NCBI RefSeq assembly: GCF_900143235.1
Contig: NZ_FRDF01000013.1
Location: 1 to 64,000, forward strand
Length of the DNA stretch: 64,000 nucleotides
Reading direction: 5' to 3'
DNA from: Erythrobacter sanguineus
Lineage (GTDB): Bacteria; Pseudomonadota; Alphaproteobacteria; Sphingomonadales; Sphingomonadaceae
In this document: positions 54,716 to 63,610 of the stretch, in pieces
Layout of the letters: every line of letters starts with the position of its first letter
Numbering within the stretch: position 1 is the stretch's first letter
Notes under the pieces: model-generated
Told to the model about the DNA's origin: nothing
What the model saw: only the letters and a program-made list of their open reading frames with translations
Database searches by the model: none
Made by a program: the position numbers and the translations under genes

Positions 54716-56920
54716 ATGGATGCCAAGACCGGAGAAATGAGCGGCGGGTGCCCCTTCCACGGCAATGCGGGCATGCGCAACCTTTTGGGCCGCACCAACC
54801 GCGACTGGTGGCCCGAGGCATTGCAGCTCGATATCCTGACCGAGGGCGGACGCAGCGCCAACCCTTACGGCGAGGATTTCGATTACGCCGAAGCCTTCAA
54901 TGCGCTCGATTATGATGCGCTGAAGGCCGATCTCACCGCGCTAATGACCGATAGCCAGAGCTGGTGGCCAGCCGATTATGGGCACTACGGCCCGTTCTTC
55001 ATCCGCATGGCATGGCACGCGGCAGGCACTTATCGCACGGGTGACGGGCGCGGCGGTGCGGGTAGCGGGCAACAGCGCTTCGCCCCGCTCAATTCGTGGC
55101 CCGACAATGGCAATCTCGACAAGGCGCGCAGGCTGCTTTGGCCGGTCAAGCAGAAATACGGCAAGAACATCAGCTGGGCGGACCTGTTCATCCTTGCCGG
55201 CAATGTCGCGATTGAATCGATGGGCGGGCCGGTGTTCGGCTTTGGCGGCGGCCGCGCCGACGTGTTCGAACCGGAAAGCGTCTACTGGGGCACCGAAGAA
55301 CAGTGGGTCAATGAAGGCGTTGCCACCCGCATCCAGCCCAAGGAAGGCATGGCGCTGGAAAACCCGCTGGCCGCGATCCAGATGGGCCTCATCTATGTCA
55401 ATCCCGAAGGGCCGCAGGGCAACCCGCATGACCCCGAAGGCATGGCCCGCGACATGCGCGAAACCTTTGCCCGGATGGCCATGAATGACGAGGAAACCGT
55501 GGCCCTTACCGCCGGGGGCCATGCCTTTGGCAAGGCCCACGGCGCGCATCCGGCCGATACTTTCGGCGGCGCACCGGAAAGCGAGGAACTGCACCTGATG
55601 GGCTTCGGCTGGCTCAATGACGAGGAGGAGATCGCGCGCGGCAACATCACCACCTCGGGCATCGAGGGCGCGTGGTCGAACAACCCGACCCAGTGGGGCG
55701 GCGACTATTTCCGGCTGCTGTTCAAATATGACTATGAACTGGTGCAATCGCCCGCCGGGGCCAACCAGTGGCAGCCGATCGGCCAGACCGAAGAAGACAT
55801 GGCCCCCGACGCGCGCGACCCTTCGAAGAAGGTGCCGACGATGATGACCACCGCCGACATGGCGCTGAAGCGCGATCCGGAATACGCCAAGATCTCCGAG
55901 CGTTTCCTGAACGATCAGGCCGCATTGGACGATGCCTTTGCGCGAGCGTGGTTCAAACTGTGCCACCGCGACATGGGGCCGAAGATCCGTTACCTCGGCC
56001 CCGAAGTCCCGGCCGAAGACCTGATCTGGCAGGATCCGGTGCCTGCCGGAACGACCCCTTCGGATGCCGAGGTGGCGCGTTTCAAGACGGCGATCCTCGG
56101 CAGCGGGCTGAGCATCTCCGAACTGGTCAAGGCGGCGTGGGCTTCGGCGGGAACCTACCGCAATTCCGACCATCGCGGCGGGGCCAATGGCGCGCGCGTG
56201 CGGCTTGCCCCGCAAAAGGACTGGGACGCCAATGATCCGGCGGAACTGGCCAGGGTGCTGGACGTGATCGGGCAGCATCGCGGTTCGTTGAGCATGGCCG
56301 ATGCAATCGTGCTGGCGGGTTCCGCCGCCATCGAGAAGGCGGCCAAGGATGCTGGCTTCGACGTGACCGTGCCGTTCACGGGCGGGCGCGGCGACGCGGG
56401 TGAGGAACACACCGATGCCGCCAGCTTCGAACCGCTGGAACCGTTTGCCGATGGCTTCCGCAACTATCTGCGCACCAAGGCGATCGTCCGCACCGAGGAA
56501 ATGCTGATCGACAAGGCGCATCTGCTCGGCCTGTCGATCCCGGAACTGGCCGCGCTGGTCGGCGGCCTGCGGGTGCTGGGCGCGAACAGCGGCAACCGTC
56601 CGCACGGGGTGTTCACCGACAAGGTGGGCGTGCTGAGCACGGACTTCTTCCGCAATCTGCTCGACATGGGGACCAAGTGGGTGCCCGTGGATGGCAGCGG
56701 CGACGAGGAATATGTCGGCACCGACCGCGCCACAGGCGCAGAAAAGTGGCGCGCGACCCGCACCGATCTGGTGTTCGGTTCCAACTCGATGCTGCGCGCG
56801 CAGGCCGAGGTCTATGCCGAAAGCGGCGCCGAGGGCAAATTCGTGTGCGACTTCATCTCCGCGTGGAACAAGGTGATGAACGCGGATCGCTTCGATGTGA
56901 GCTACGCCCAATACCATTAA
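54716..56920 (+). CDS. katG: Catalase-peroxidase
   Basis: 734 aa with a strong GAGGAGAGACG before ATG 54716. The N-terminal heme domain contains the distal Arg/Trp/His in [13 protein letters not shown]; with the Tyr in LIYVNPEGP and Met in FARMAMND these form the Met-Tyr-Trp crosslink needed for catalase activity. The proximal His is in [11 protein letters not shown]. The C-terminal duplicated domain (about 430 onward) lacks heme residues, as normal. It decomposes hydrogen peroxide. It stands beside ahpCF as a peroxide-defence cluster, useful in a phototroph making reactive oxygen in light. Confidence 0.96.
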   Translation: MDAKTGEMSGGCPFHGNAGMRNLLGRTNRDWWPEALQLDILTEGGRSANPYGEDFDYAEAFNALDYDALKADLTALMTDSQSWWPADYGHYGPFFIRMAWHAAGTYRTGDGRGGAGSGQQRFAPLNSWPDNGNLDKARRLLWPVKQKYGKNISWADLFILAGNVAIESMGGPVFGFGGGRADVFEPESVYWGTEEQWVNEGVATRIQPKEGMALENPLAAIQMGLIYVNPEGPQGNPHDPEGMARDMRETFARMAMNDEETVALTAGGHAFGKAHGAHPADTFGGAPESEELHLMGFGWLNDEEEIARGNITTSGIEGAWSNNPTQWGGDYFRLLFKYDYELVQSPAGANQWQPIGQTEEDMAPDARDPSKKVPTMMTTADMALKRDPEYAKISERFLNDQAALDDAFARAWFKLCHRDMGPKIRYLGPEVPAEDLIWQDPVPAGTTPSDAEVARFKTAILGSGLSISELVKAAWASAGTYRNSDHRGGANGARVRLAPQKDWDANDPAELARVLDVIGQHRGSLSMADAIVLAGSAAIEKAAKDAGFDVTVPFTGGRGDAGEEHTDAASFEPLEPFADGFRNYLRTKAIVRTEEMLIDKAHLLGLSIPELAALVGGLRVLGANSGNRPHGVFTDKVGVLSTDFFRNLLDMGTKWVPVDGSGDEEYVGTDRATGAEKWRATRTDLVFGSNSMLRAQAEVYAESGAEGKFVCDFISAWNKVMNADRFDVSYAQYH

Positions 56921-56968
56921 GGCTTGGGCGCGCGGCGACGCGCTTTGGCTTGGGCGCGCGGCGACGCG
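56921..56968. repeat. Tandem 22-bp repeat directly after katG
   Basis: GGCTTGGGCGCGCGGCGACG-CG occurs at 56921-56942 and again, identically, at 56947-56968, separated by CTTT. The first copy begins at the base after the katG stop. Confidence 0.85.
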
Positions 56969-57011
56969 CGACGTCTTGCCCTGATCATCCCCCCCGATCA
57001 GGGTCGCAAGG

Positions 57012-57047
57012 AGCCTCCCGGCAGCAATGCCGGGAGGCTTACTGTTT
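57012..57047 (+). terminator. Rho-independent-type terminator after katG
   Basis: AGCCTCCCGGC-AGCAAT-GCCGGGAGGCT followed by TACTGTTT: a perfect 11-bp stem, six-base loop and short T tail, 91 bases after the katG stop. Confidence 0.8.
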
Positions 57048-57226
57048 CACCCCTCTTCGGGTTCAGATCCGGCGTGCGTCACAAAGCTGCGGCTGCGGCT
57101 GCGGCTTCATCCCTATCTTTGTGCCAGTGACCTTCCATGCCGCGTGGAAGACGCCGCAGCCCGGCACGGCTTGCGCGGCGCGGATTGCAGCCTAGGGTGC
57201 AGGGCTTGCGCGAAAGAGGATCCCAA

Positions 57227-59062
57227 ATGAAGCTTGCCCCCCTGCTACTTTGCGGCGCAGCGCTGCTGGCCGCCCCCGCTACCGCACAGCAAACCGCCGC
57301 CCCCGCCAATCCGGCCGACACGAGGCCAGAGGCCACCGCCGGGATCGGCCCCGGCGCACGGCCGGTCGGCGCCGCGTGGAGCCGCAGCCCGGTGATCGCC
57401 CCGCACGGCATGGCCGCGACCGCGCATCCTTTGGCGACCCAGATCGCGCTCGACATCCTCAAGGCAGGCGGCAGCGCGGTCGACGCGGCGATTGCCGCCA
57501 ACGCCGCGCTCGGGCTGATGGAGCCGACCGGCAATGGCATCGGCGGCGATCTGTTCGCCATCGTCCATGACCCTGCAACCGGCGAACTGATCGGCATCAA
57601 CGGATCGGGCCGATCGCCCAGCGGACAGACGCTGGCACAACTGCGCGAAAAGCTCGCCCCCGATGCGACCGGCCTGCCTTCGATCGGCGCGCTGCCGGTG
57701 ACCATTCCGGGCACGGTCGACGCGTGGTTCGATCTCCACGCCCGCTTCGGCAAGCTGCCGGTGGCCGACGTGCTGGCACCAGCCATCCGCTACGCCCGCG
57801 AAGGCCACCCGGTCGCGCCCGTTATCGCGATGTATCTTGCACGCGGCCTGGCGCTTTACGAGCGCCAGCTGGCGCGCGGCCCGCTTGATTTTGCCAATGC
57901 CCGCCAGACATATTTCGCCAATGGCGCACCGGCACCGGGGACGATGTTCCGCAACCCCGATCTGGCCAACACGCTCGAACGCATTGCACAGAACGGGCGC
58001 GACGAATTCTACGCCGGGCAAACCGCACAGGTGATGGTCGATTACCTGCAGCGGCAGGGCAGCGCCTTTACGCTGGCCGATTTCGCCGCGCATGACAGCG
58101 AATGGGTCAATGTTGCCTGCGCCCCCTATCGCAAGGGCTACGCGCTGTGCGAACTGCCGCCCAACTCGCAAGGCTTCGCGGCGCTGCAGATGGTCAACAT
58201 CCTGAAAAATGTCGACCTCGCTCAGTGGGAGCGCGGCTCGCCCCAGGTGATCCATTACATCACCGAGGCCAAGCGGCTCGCCTTCGAGGATGTCGCGCGT
58301 TTCTATGCCGACCCGGATTTCGCCCGCGCTCCGCAAGAATTGCTGTCGGACGAATATGGCGCTGAACGCTTTGCCCTGATCGATCCCGCGCGCGCCACGC
58401 CTGCCTTCGGCCCCGGCGCGCTGATCGCGCCCAAGCTCGAAGGCGAAGGCGATACCACCTACCTGACCGTCGCCGACAGGGACGGGATGATGGTCAGCCT
58501 GATCCAGTCCAATTATCGCGGCATGGGCGGCGGGCTGGTGGCGGACGGGTTGGGCTTCATGTTCCAGAACCGCGGGGAATTGTTCAGCCTCGATCCCGCG
58601 CATCCCAATGCCTATGCGCCTGCCAAGCGTCCGTTCCACACCATTATCCCGGCCTTCATCACGAAGGAGGGCAAGCCGTGGATGAGCTTTGGGCTGATGG
58701 GCGGCGGGATGCAGCCGCAAGGCCATGTGCAGGTGCTCGTCAACCTCGTTGATTACGGCATGAACCTGCAGGAAGCAGGCGATGCCGCGCGGCTGATGCA
58801 TGACGGCGGGCGCAAGCCGACTGACGCATTGGCGGGCAGCCCGGCCGATGGCGCAGCGGTGGACATGCTCGGCACGCTGATGGTCGAACCGGGCGTTCCG
58901 GCGGCCACGGTGGAGGCCCTGCGCGCAATGGGCCACAAGGTGGAGGTGGAGCGCACCGGCATCCCCTTTGGCGGCTATCAGGCGATTGTGCGCGACCCGG
59001 CGACGGGCGCCTACACCGGCGCAACCGAAATGCGCAAGGACGGGCAGGCGAGCGGCTATTGA
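57227..59062 (+). CDS. ggt: Gamma-glutamyltransferase / glutathione hydrolase
   Basis: 611 aa from ATG 57227, which starts the signal peptide MKLAPLLLCGAALLAAPATA; the longer frame upstream is rejected. GMAATAHPLATQIALDILKAGG opens the large subunit in two stretches, and the autocleavage site is in GDTTYLTVADRDG, where the Thr becomes the N-terminal nucleophile of the small subunit. MGGGMQPQGHVQVL is the conserved C-terminal block. It cleaves gamma-glutamyl bonds of glutathione and related compounds in the periplasm. Monocistronic as far as can be seen. Confidence 0.92.
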   Translation: MKLAPLLLCGAALLAAPATAQQTAAPANPADTRPEATAGIGPGARPVGAAWSRSPVIAPHGMAATAHPLATQIALDILKAGGSAVDAAIAANAALGLMEPTGNGIGGDLFAIVHDPATGELIGINGSGRSPSGQTLAQLREKLAPDATGLPSIGALPVTIPGTVDAWFDLHARFGKLPVADVLAPAIRYAREGHPVAPVIAMYLARGLALYERQLARGPLDFANARQTYFANGAPAPGTMFRNPDLANTLERIAQNGRDEFYAGQTAQVMVDYLQRQGSAFTLADFAAHDSEWVNVACAPYRKGYALCELPPNSQGFAALQMVNILKNVDLAQWERGSPQVIHYITEAKRLAFEDVARFYADPDFARAPQELLSDEYGAERFALIDPARATPAFGPGALIAPKLEGEGDTTYLTVADRDGMMVSLIQSNYRGMGGGLVADGLGFMFQNRGELFSLDPAHPNAYAPAKRPFHTIIPAFITKEGKPWMSFGLMGGGMQPQGHVQVLVNLVDYGMNLQEAGDAARLMHDGGRKPTDALAGSPADGAAVDMLGTLMVEPGVPAATVEALRAMGHKVEVERTGIPFGGYQAIVRDPATGAYTGATEMRKDGQASGY

Positions 59063-59201
59063 TCCGGGGCCGTGGTGCCGCTTCGCCGCAGTCTTGGCAA
59101 AGTCGCAGCGCGGCCACAGCTCGGGGCGTTAACGAGGCCTTCACCCGTGCCGCGACAAGGCCTGAAATAGAGTAAGGATTTGCTGAAGCGGGCGGCAAGG
59201 A

Positions 59202-59426
59202 ATGGCACTGATAGACCCCGTTTCGGTGCATGGGCTGGCCACCACCGGTCCGAAAGCGCCGGGGCGGCTGCCCCATTATCTCGCCGGTGAACCGCTGGTT
59301 GGCCATGTTGCGCGGGCCGATGCCGCGCGGCGCCTGCCGCCCGCCCATGATCCCGCCACCATGCCGCACACCGCGTGGCGGCGCGCGGCGGCGGGGCGGA
59401 TCGGGCACAGGATCGGGCTGGCATGA
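59202..59426 (+). CDS. Short hypothetical protein preceding the SPFH remnant
   Basis: 74 aa, Ala/Arg/His/Pro-rich, beginning [20 protein letters not shown]. There is no recognisable domain, signal or TM. Its stop overlaps the next start (ATGA), and the AAGGA four bases upstream of the ATG is rather close, which together give moderate support for translation. It may be what is left of, or replaced, the 5' part of an SPFH gene, but no SPFH similarity is visible in it. Confidence 0.45.
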   Translation: MALIDPVSVHGLATTGPKAPGRLPHYLAGEPLVGHVARADAARRLPPAHDPATMPHTAWRRAAAGRIGHRIGLA

Positions 59427-59797
59427 AGCCCTTCGGCGAAAGCGACTTTGGCGTGCTGGACACCCCGTCCGCCCTGCCGCAGCGCGCCGCCCTGATCGAA
59501 CGGCTGAAGGTCGCCGGGATCACGGTTGACGAATGCGGCCTCACTCATCTGGCCTATGCCCCCGAAATTGCCGGGGCGATGCTGCGCCGTCAGCAGGCCG
59601 AGGCGGTGATCGCAGCGCGCACCAAGCTGGTCGAAGGCGCAGTTTCGATGGTCGAAATGGCGCTCAATCAGCTTTCCGAGAAGAAGGTGGTCGAACTGGA
59701 CGACGAACGCCGCGCGGCCATGGTGTCCAACCTGATGGTGGTGCTGTGCGGCGAACAGGACGCCCAGCCCGTGGTGAACGCGGGGTCGCTTTACTGA
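59423..59797 (+). CDS. SPFH/Band 7 C-terminal fragment protein
   Basis: 124 aa from ATG 59423. Residues about 20-124 ([20 protein letters not shown] through [20 protein letters not shown] to a Leu-Tyr end) match what I know of the C-terminal third of alphaproteobacterial SPFH-domain membrane proteins. The N-terminal TM and the Band 7 domain itself are absent. The protein is therefore probably the relic of a gene of 300 or more residues after an internal deletion, still in frame and translationally coupled to a short upstream frame. A dedicated short paralogue is the alternative. Confidence 0.6.
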   Translation: MKPFGESDFGVLDTPSALPQRAALIERLKVAGITVDECGLTHLAYAPEIAGAMLRRQQAEAVIAARTKLVEGAVSMVEMALNQLSEKKVVELDDERRAAMVSNLMVVLCGEQDAQPVVNAGSLY

Positions 59798-59804
59798 TTG
59801 TCCG

Positions 59805-60086
59805 ATGTCTGCACGCAAACCCTTTGCCCTGCGCCTCGACCCGGCGCTTTACGATGCGCTCCAGCGCGCCGCCGATGCCGAAATCGAAGTGCTGCTGCGC
59901 GAGGCGCTGGCGCGGCGCGGCGTGAAGGTGCCGGTCAACAAGGGGCCGAAACGCGGACGGCCTGCTGGCCCTGCGCCCGCGCCCGCGCCCGCGCCCGGCA
60001 ATGATGCACGATCACCCTCCGGGCGGCGCCGGCGCCGGGACAGCGCGGGCTCGGCTTGTCCGGCCATGCCAAACCCGGTAGGCTGA
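59805..60086 (+). CDS. Arc/HicB-like ribbon-helix-helix protein, shortened
   Basis: 93 aa, starting seven bases after the SPFH-like gene. RKPFALRLDPALYDALQRAA matches the strand and first helix of Arc-like proteins that normally follow SPFH genes. It continues DAEIEVLLREALARRG where relatives have about seven more residues (AADDLRSxNAQIE), so the turn between the two helices seems deleted. The tail is Lys/Pro/Ala-rich (PAPAPAPAPG) and then basic. DNA binding may be impaired. Confidence 0.6.
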   Translation: MSARKPFALRLDPALYDALQRAADAEIEVLLREALARRGVKVPVNKGPKRGRPAGPAPAPAPAPGNDARSPSGRRRRRDSAGSACPAMPNPVG

Positions 60087-60112
60087 TTGCCTAAGGTATC
60101 AAGAGGTTGCTG

Positions 60113-61057
60113 ATGATTGCGCGGTTGCTGGTTCTGGTTGCGCTGGCCCTTGTTCTGCTGCCGCCTGCGCCTGCCCGCGCCGCCCCGTCTCGGGCGCTGC
60201 CCGCAGAGCTTGTGTTGCGCGGTGACAACATCATCGAAGTGCTGCTGAACGATGTCCCCGTCCGCCTCGAAGTCAGCGCCGAGGCGTTCGGCCCTCCGGT
60301 CATCAACCCCGATCTGGCCGAGCGGCTGCAACTGGTCCCCGGGTTCCGGCGCGGCTGGATGTTCGGCCCGGTGCAGGTAACAGGCATGGGCGGCGCGCTG
60401 ACGATCGATTTCGGAGCCGGCCCTGCAACCTCCATCATCACATGGGCGGAACGGGCGGTAACGGACAGGGCCGACGGCATCATCGGCGTACATCACCTGC
60501 CCCACCGGCGCGTGACATTCGAACTGGGCGCGCCCACCGGGCCGGAACAGGTGCGGCAATTTGCCCTCATCCGTGCAGGCGGCGGCAGGAACACCCGCCT
60601 TGGCGCGGAAATCATGGTCAGCAAACGCAAGCTGATGATGATCTTCGTCCCCGCACGGGCCGAAAACCTGATCACCGCGCCGACCGCCAATTTCATTGCG
60701 ACCTATCTTGAAGGCGGCTTCGTGAAGGGGTCGAAGGCGACCGCAGTGATGGATTTCGCGGTCGAACGGCCCACCAGAGTGATGCGCATCGCGCGCCCGC
60801 TGGAACTGGGCGATCTGCTGATCGATGAATTCGCGGTGCGGGTGGAGGATTATGGGCGGGCCGACAAGGTTGGCGAGATCGGCGAAAATGATCCGCGCTT
60901 CCAAAAAGGGCAGATCCTGGTGACCCGGCGCAAGGGGTGGGGCAAGCCTGATCTGCTGACCCGCATCGGCCGCGATCAGGTCGCCCATTGTTCGCGCATC
61001 ACCTATGATCTGGAACAGCGCAAAATCGGCCTGTCCTGCGCCGAACGGCAGGAATAG
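60113..61057 (+). CDS. Secreted hypothetical protein (retropepsin-like fold possible)
   Basis: 314 aa from ATG 60113 with AAGAGG six bases upstream. Signal peptide MIARLLVLVALALVLLPPAP, cleavage near ARA. The mature protein is beta-rich: ELVLRGDNIIEVLLNDVPVR, PGFRRGWMFGPVQVTGMG and MDFAVERPTRV. The alternating strand pattern recalls single-domain aspartyl (retropepsin-like) proteins of sphingomonads, but no D[TS]G triad is visible, so catalysis is unlikely or the resemblance is false. The next gene, bchJ, is convergent. Confidence 0.7.
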   Translation: MIARLLVLVALALVLLPPAPARAAPSRALPAELVLRGDNIIEVLLNDVPVRLEVSAEAFGPPVINPDLAERLQLVPGFRRGWMFGPVQVTGMGGALTIDFGAGPATSIITWAERAVTDRADGIIGVHHLPHRRVTFELGAPTGPEQVRQFALIRAGGGRNTRLGAEIMVSKRKLMMIFVPARAENLITAPTANFIATYLEGGFVKGSKATAVMDFAVERPTRVMRIARPLELGDLLIDEFAVRVEDYGRADKVGEIGENDPRFQKGQILVTRRKGWGKPDLLTRIGRDQVAHCSRITYDLEQRKIGLSCAERQE

Positions 61058-61066
61058 GATCACCCG

Positions 61067-61654
61067 TCAGCCGTCCCGCTCGATCCGGTAATGCCGCACC
61101 AAGGGATCGCTGCGCGCGGTGATCTGGACAAGACAGGTGCAATCCTTCGCGATCAGACACCGGTAGAGCCGGGTGAACACCGCGGCATACCAGTGGAACA
61201 GGCTGTCGGGCGGCTGCACCGGGTCATCCGCGCATGTGCGATCAATGCTGAAGCGCCACGCGCCGTGCGGCGCAAACGCCCCTGCACCGATGAATGTCCA
61301 GGCATGCTTGCGGATCGCCGCCATCAGCAGCGGTGCGGCAAGGCTGGCGGGCAGGTGCCTGAGCAGCCACGCCGCTGCCTTCGGAATGCGGTTGGCGATG
61401 ATGTAATCGGCGGTGCGGCTGCCCGCTTCATCAGCAATGGTGAAGCTGCCATGCGGATCGTGCAGCGCCAGCCAACGGTGGAGCCGCAGCGCGTGCAGTT
61501 CCGGGATCATGGACTCGCCCGACGGCAGCCGGTCGATCTGCGCATCGGCAAGGATCGCCAGGGTCTCGGCACGGCCCAGATGCTCCTCCATTGCCGCAAC
61601 GGTTTGCAGCACGGCGTTCGGCCCGATCAGCGCCGCAGCATGTGCGCCGCCCAC
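61067..61654 (-). CDS. bchJ: Bacteriochlorophyll biosynthesis protein BchJ
   Basis: 195 aa from GTG 61654, which lies one base past the bchE stop with GGAG seven bases upstream; GTG 61705 is an alternative. AALIGPNAVLQTVAAMEEHL, MIPELHALRLHRWLALHDPH and ADYIIANRIPKAAAWLLRHL match the BchJ/V4R-like family in order. AWTFIGAGAF and LFHWYAAVFTRLYRCLIAKD precede the Cys-containing end. BchJ was once named the 4-vinyl reductase; it is now thought to assist chlorophyllide/protochlorophyllide trafficking or a vinyl-reduction step. It is co-transcribed with bchE. Confidence 0.85.
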   Translation of the reverse strand: MGGAHAAALIGPNAVLQTVAAMEEHLGRAETLAILADAQIDRLPSGESMIPELHALRLHRWLALHDPHGSFTIADEAGSRTADYIIANRIPKAAAWLLRHLPASLAAPLLMAAIRKHAWTFIGAGAFAPHGAWRFSIDRTCADDPVQPPDSLFHWYAAVFTRLYRCLIAKDCTCLVQITARSDPLVRHYRIERDG

Positions 61655-61655
61655 A

Positions 61656-63278
61656 TCACAGCTCCAGCCGGTCTTTCGCGCGGGTCGCCTCGCGCTCCTG
61701 CGCACGCGCCTTCATCTGCGCACGCACGGCCTCGCGGCGTTCCTGCGCCTGCGCCGCCTTGTCGGCATTGGTTTCCCAGTCGGTCGCGGCATCGGCTGCC
61801 GCTGCACGGCTTTCGTCGAAGTGGAAATCGACCTTCTTCGATGTCTGCGGCCCCCAATATCCGGCCTTGCCCAGATCGTAGAAGGTCCGCTTGAAGCCCG
61901 CCCGGAGGAAGGCATAGAGGCAGCCCAGCAGATAGCGCCGCCTAAAGCCGGTGCCGCGCCACGGATAGTGCAGCAGCGCCTTTTGCATGTAGAACCGGCG
62001 GTAATTCTTCATCACCCCGTTGAGCAGTTCTCCGCGCTCCATCGCGGCGGGCTTCATGATCGGGGTGACGAAGTTATACTTGCTGAAATCGTGGACCTCG
62101 ACCTGATCCTTCAACTCCTCGAACAGCGGGGTGTAGGGCCAGGGCGTGTACATTGCCCAATTGGCGAGATCGGGCTGCCAGTCCCACGCCATCTGGTAGG
62201 TTTCCTCCAGCGTTTCGGCGGTTTCGTTGTCCAGCCCGACGATGAACTGCGCTTCGACGAAGATATCGGCCTCGCGCAGCAGCCGGATCGCTTCCTTGTT
62301 CTCGCCGACCTTGGTTTCCTTGTTGAAGCGGTCAAGCTTCATCTGCGCGGCTGCTTCGGTGCCGAGGCTGACATGGACCAGCCCCGCCTTGCGATAGAAG
62401 CTGAGCAATTCCTTGTCGCGGTAGATGTCGGTGACGCGGGTGTTGATGCCCCATTTCACCTTGTCGGGCAGACCGCGATCAATCAGCTCCTGACAGAACT
62501 TGATGAAGGTCTTGCGGTTGATGGTGGGTTCCTCGTCGGCAAGGATGAAGAAGCCGACGCCGTGCTTTTCGTGCAGTTCCTGAATTTCATCGACCACGTC
62601 TTTCGGGTCGCGCACGCGGTAATCGCGCCAGAACTTCCATTGCGAACAGAACGAGCAGGTGAAGGGGCAACCGCGCGCAAGGTTGGGGATGGCGACGCGG
62701 GTGCCCAATGGGATATATTTGTATTGATCCCAGTCGAGGATGTCCCAATCGGGCTTGATCGAGGCCATGTCCTTGATTGTCGGCGCGGCTTCGGTGGCGA
62801 TGATTTTCTCGCCATCACGGTAGGCGAGACCCTTGATGCCCGCCCGGTCGGCGATCCAGCGACCTTCGGCAATGGCGGTGAACAGCTCGACGGCAATCTC
62901 CTCGCCCTCGCCGCGCACGATCACGTCGATATGCGGGGCTTCGGCGAGCACTTGCCCGTACATGAAGGTCGCATGGATGCCGCCGAGCACACGGACGGCC
63001 TGCGGAACGGTGAGCGCGGCGACTTCCAGCACCCGTTCGGCGGCGTAGATGCTGGGCGTGATGGCAGTGGTGCCGACCACGTCGGGCTGAAGCGCGGCCA
63101 TGCGCGCGGCCAGATCATCATCCGAAAGGCCTTCGGTCATCGCGTCGATGAAGTGGATGTCGTTGAAGCCAGCGCGGCGCAGCGGGCCGGTCAGATAGGG
63201 CACCCATGCGGGCGGCCATGTCCCGGCGATCTCGGCACCGCCGGAGCGGTAATTGGGATGAACGAACAGAATACGCAT
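61656..63278 (-). CDS. bchE: Anaerobic magnesium-protoporphyrin IX monomethyl ester cyclase
   Basis: 540 aa from ATG 63278; earlier in-frame codons lack the domain start [22 protein letters not shown]12-binding-like N-terminal domain (about 1-140) is followed by the radical-SAM cluster motif CPFTCSFC (CxxxCxxC, near 205). [14 protein letters not shown] loops (here [11 protein letters not shown]) and a C-terminal region typical of BchE come next, then a charged helical tail. It makes the isocyclic E ring of bacteriochlorophyll without O2, using SAM and cobalamin. It marks the organism as phototrophic and active in ring formation at low oxygen. A candidate FnrL site lies upstream. Confidence 0.93.
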   Translation of the reverse strand: MRILFVHPNYRSGGAEIAGTWPPAWVPYLTGPLRRAGFNDIHFIDAMTEGLSDDDLAARMAALQPDVVGTTAITPSIYAAERVLEVAALTVPQAVRVLGGIHATFMYGQVLAEAPHIDVIVRGEGEEIAVELFTAIAEGRWIADRAGIKGLAYRDGEKIIATEAAPTIKDMASIKPDWDILDWDQYKYIPLGTRVAIPNLARGCPFTCSFCSQWKFWRDYRVRDPKDVVDEIQELHEKHGVGFFILADEEPTINRKTFIKFCQELIDRGLPDKVKWGINTRVTDIYRDKELLSFYRKAGLVHVSLGTEAAAQMKLDRFNKETKVGENKEAIRLLREADIFVEAQFIVGLDNETAETLEETYQMAWDWQPDLANWAMYTPWPYTPLFEELKDQVEVHDFSKYNFVTPIMKPAAMERGELLNGVMKNYRRFYMQKALLHYPWRGTGFRRRYLLGCLYAFLRAGFKRTFYDLGKAGYWGPQTSKKVDFHFDESRAAAADAATDWETNADKAAQAQERREAVRAQMKARAQEREATRAKDRLEL

Positions 63279-63336
63279 GGGCCGATTCCCCCCCTCTTTG
63301 GATGGCCCAAAATGAGGGATCATGCGCGGGCGCGCT

Positions 63337-63350
63337 TTGCGCTGGATCAA
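63337..63350 (-). promoter_or_regulatory. Candidate FnrL/Fnr box for bchE
   Basis: TTGCGCTGGATCAA on the plus strand (TTGATCCAGCGCAA on minus) fits the TTGAT-N4-ATCAA consensus with one perfect half-site. It is centred about 65 bases upstream of the bchE ATG. Oxygen-independent cyclase genes are known Fnr-type targets in Rhodobacter. No sequence of the regulator is in the window. Confidence 0.45.
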
Positions 63351-63380
63351 AAGGGAATGGCAAGGGCAGCGCCTCGATCG

Positions 63381-63601
63381 GTTTCACGCAGAGGCGCAGA
63401 GAAGAAGGGAGGCGCGGAGGGGTTGCGTATGCCGCGCAAGCCGCCACCACATCTTTTCTCACGCGAAGACGCAAAGAGGGAGCACCCGGCCGCGGCCCGG
63501 CACGAGATCTTGGCGTCTTCGCGTCTTCGCGTGAACAAACCCTCGGCTTCGCCGCGTAACCTTCTCAGCGTCTCTCTTTCCTCTGCGCCTCTGCGAGAAA
63601 C
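63381..63601. repeat. Nested inverted repeats (two pairs of a related 20-27-bp unit)
   Basis: Outer pair: GTTTCACGCAGAGGCGCAGA-GAAG at 63381-63404 against the complement of 63576-63601 (CTCTGCGCCTCTGCGAGAAAC core). Inner pair: CTCACGCGAAGACGCAAAGA around 63454-63480 against the complement of 63510-63536 (GGCGTCTTCGCGTCTTCGCG). All four share the pattern CACGCrrAGrCGCrrAG. The whole could fold into one long hairpin and resembles widely dispersed intergenic repeats or a MITE-like unit. Confidence 0.7.
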
Positions 63602-63610
63602 CCTCAACCC

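Larger units (their letters stand above)
56921..57226. other. katG-ggt intergenic region
   Basis: 306 bases with no gene. It holds a tandem 22-bp GC repeat (56921-56968), a hairpin CCCTGATC/GATCAGGG (56979-57003), the terminator at 57012-57047, and a (GCGGCT)-like run around 57088-57105. The last 30 bases lead to the gamma-glutamyltransferase start. Confidence 0.6.
63279..63610. other. Intergenic region upstream of bchE
   Basis: 332 bases with no gene. It contains the bchE leader with GAGGGGGGG, a candidate FnrL box (63337-63350), and four related 20-27-bp repeats as two nested inverted pairs (63381-63601) reaching almost to the VOC gene stop. Confidence 0.6.

Noticed and set aside
63381..63601. 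CRISPR-like repeats upstream of bchE
   Set aside because: The units are inverted rather than direct, spacing is irregular, and there are only four; no cas genes are present.
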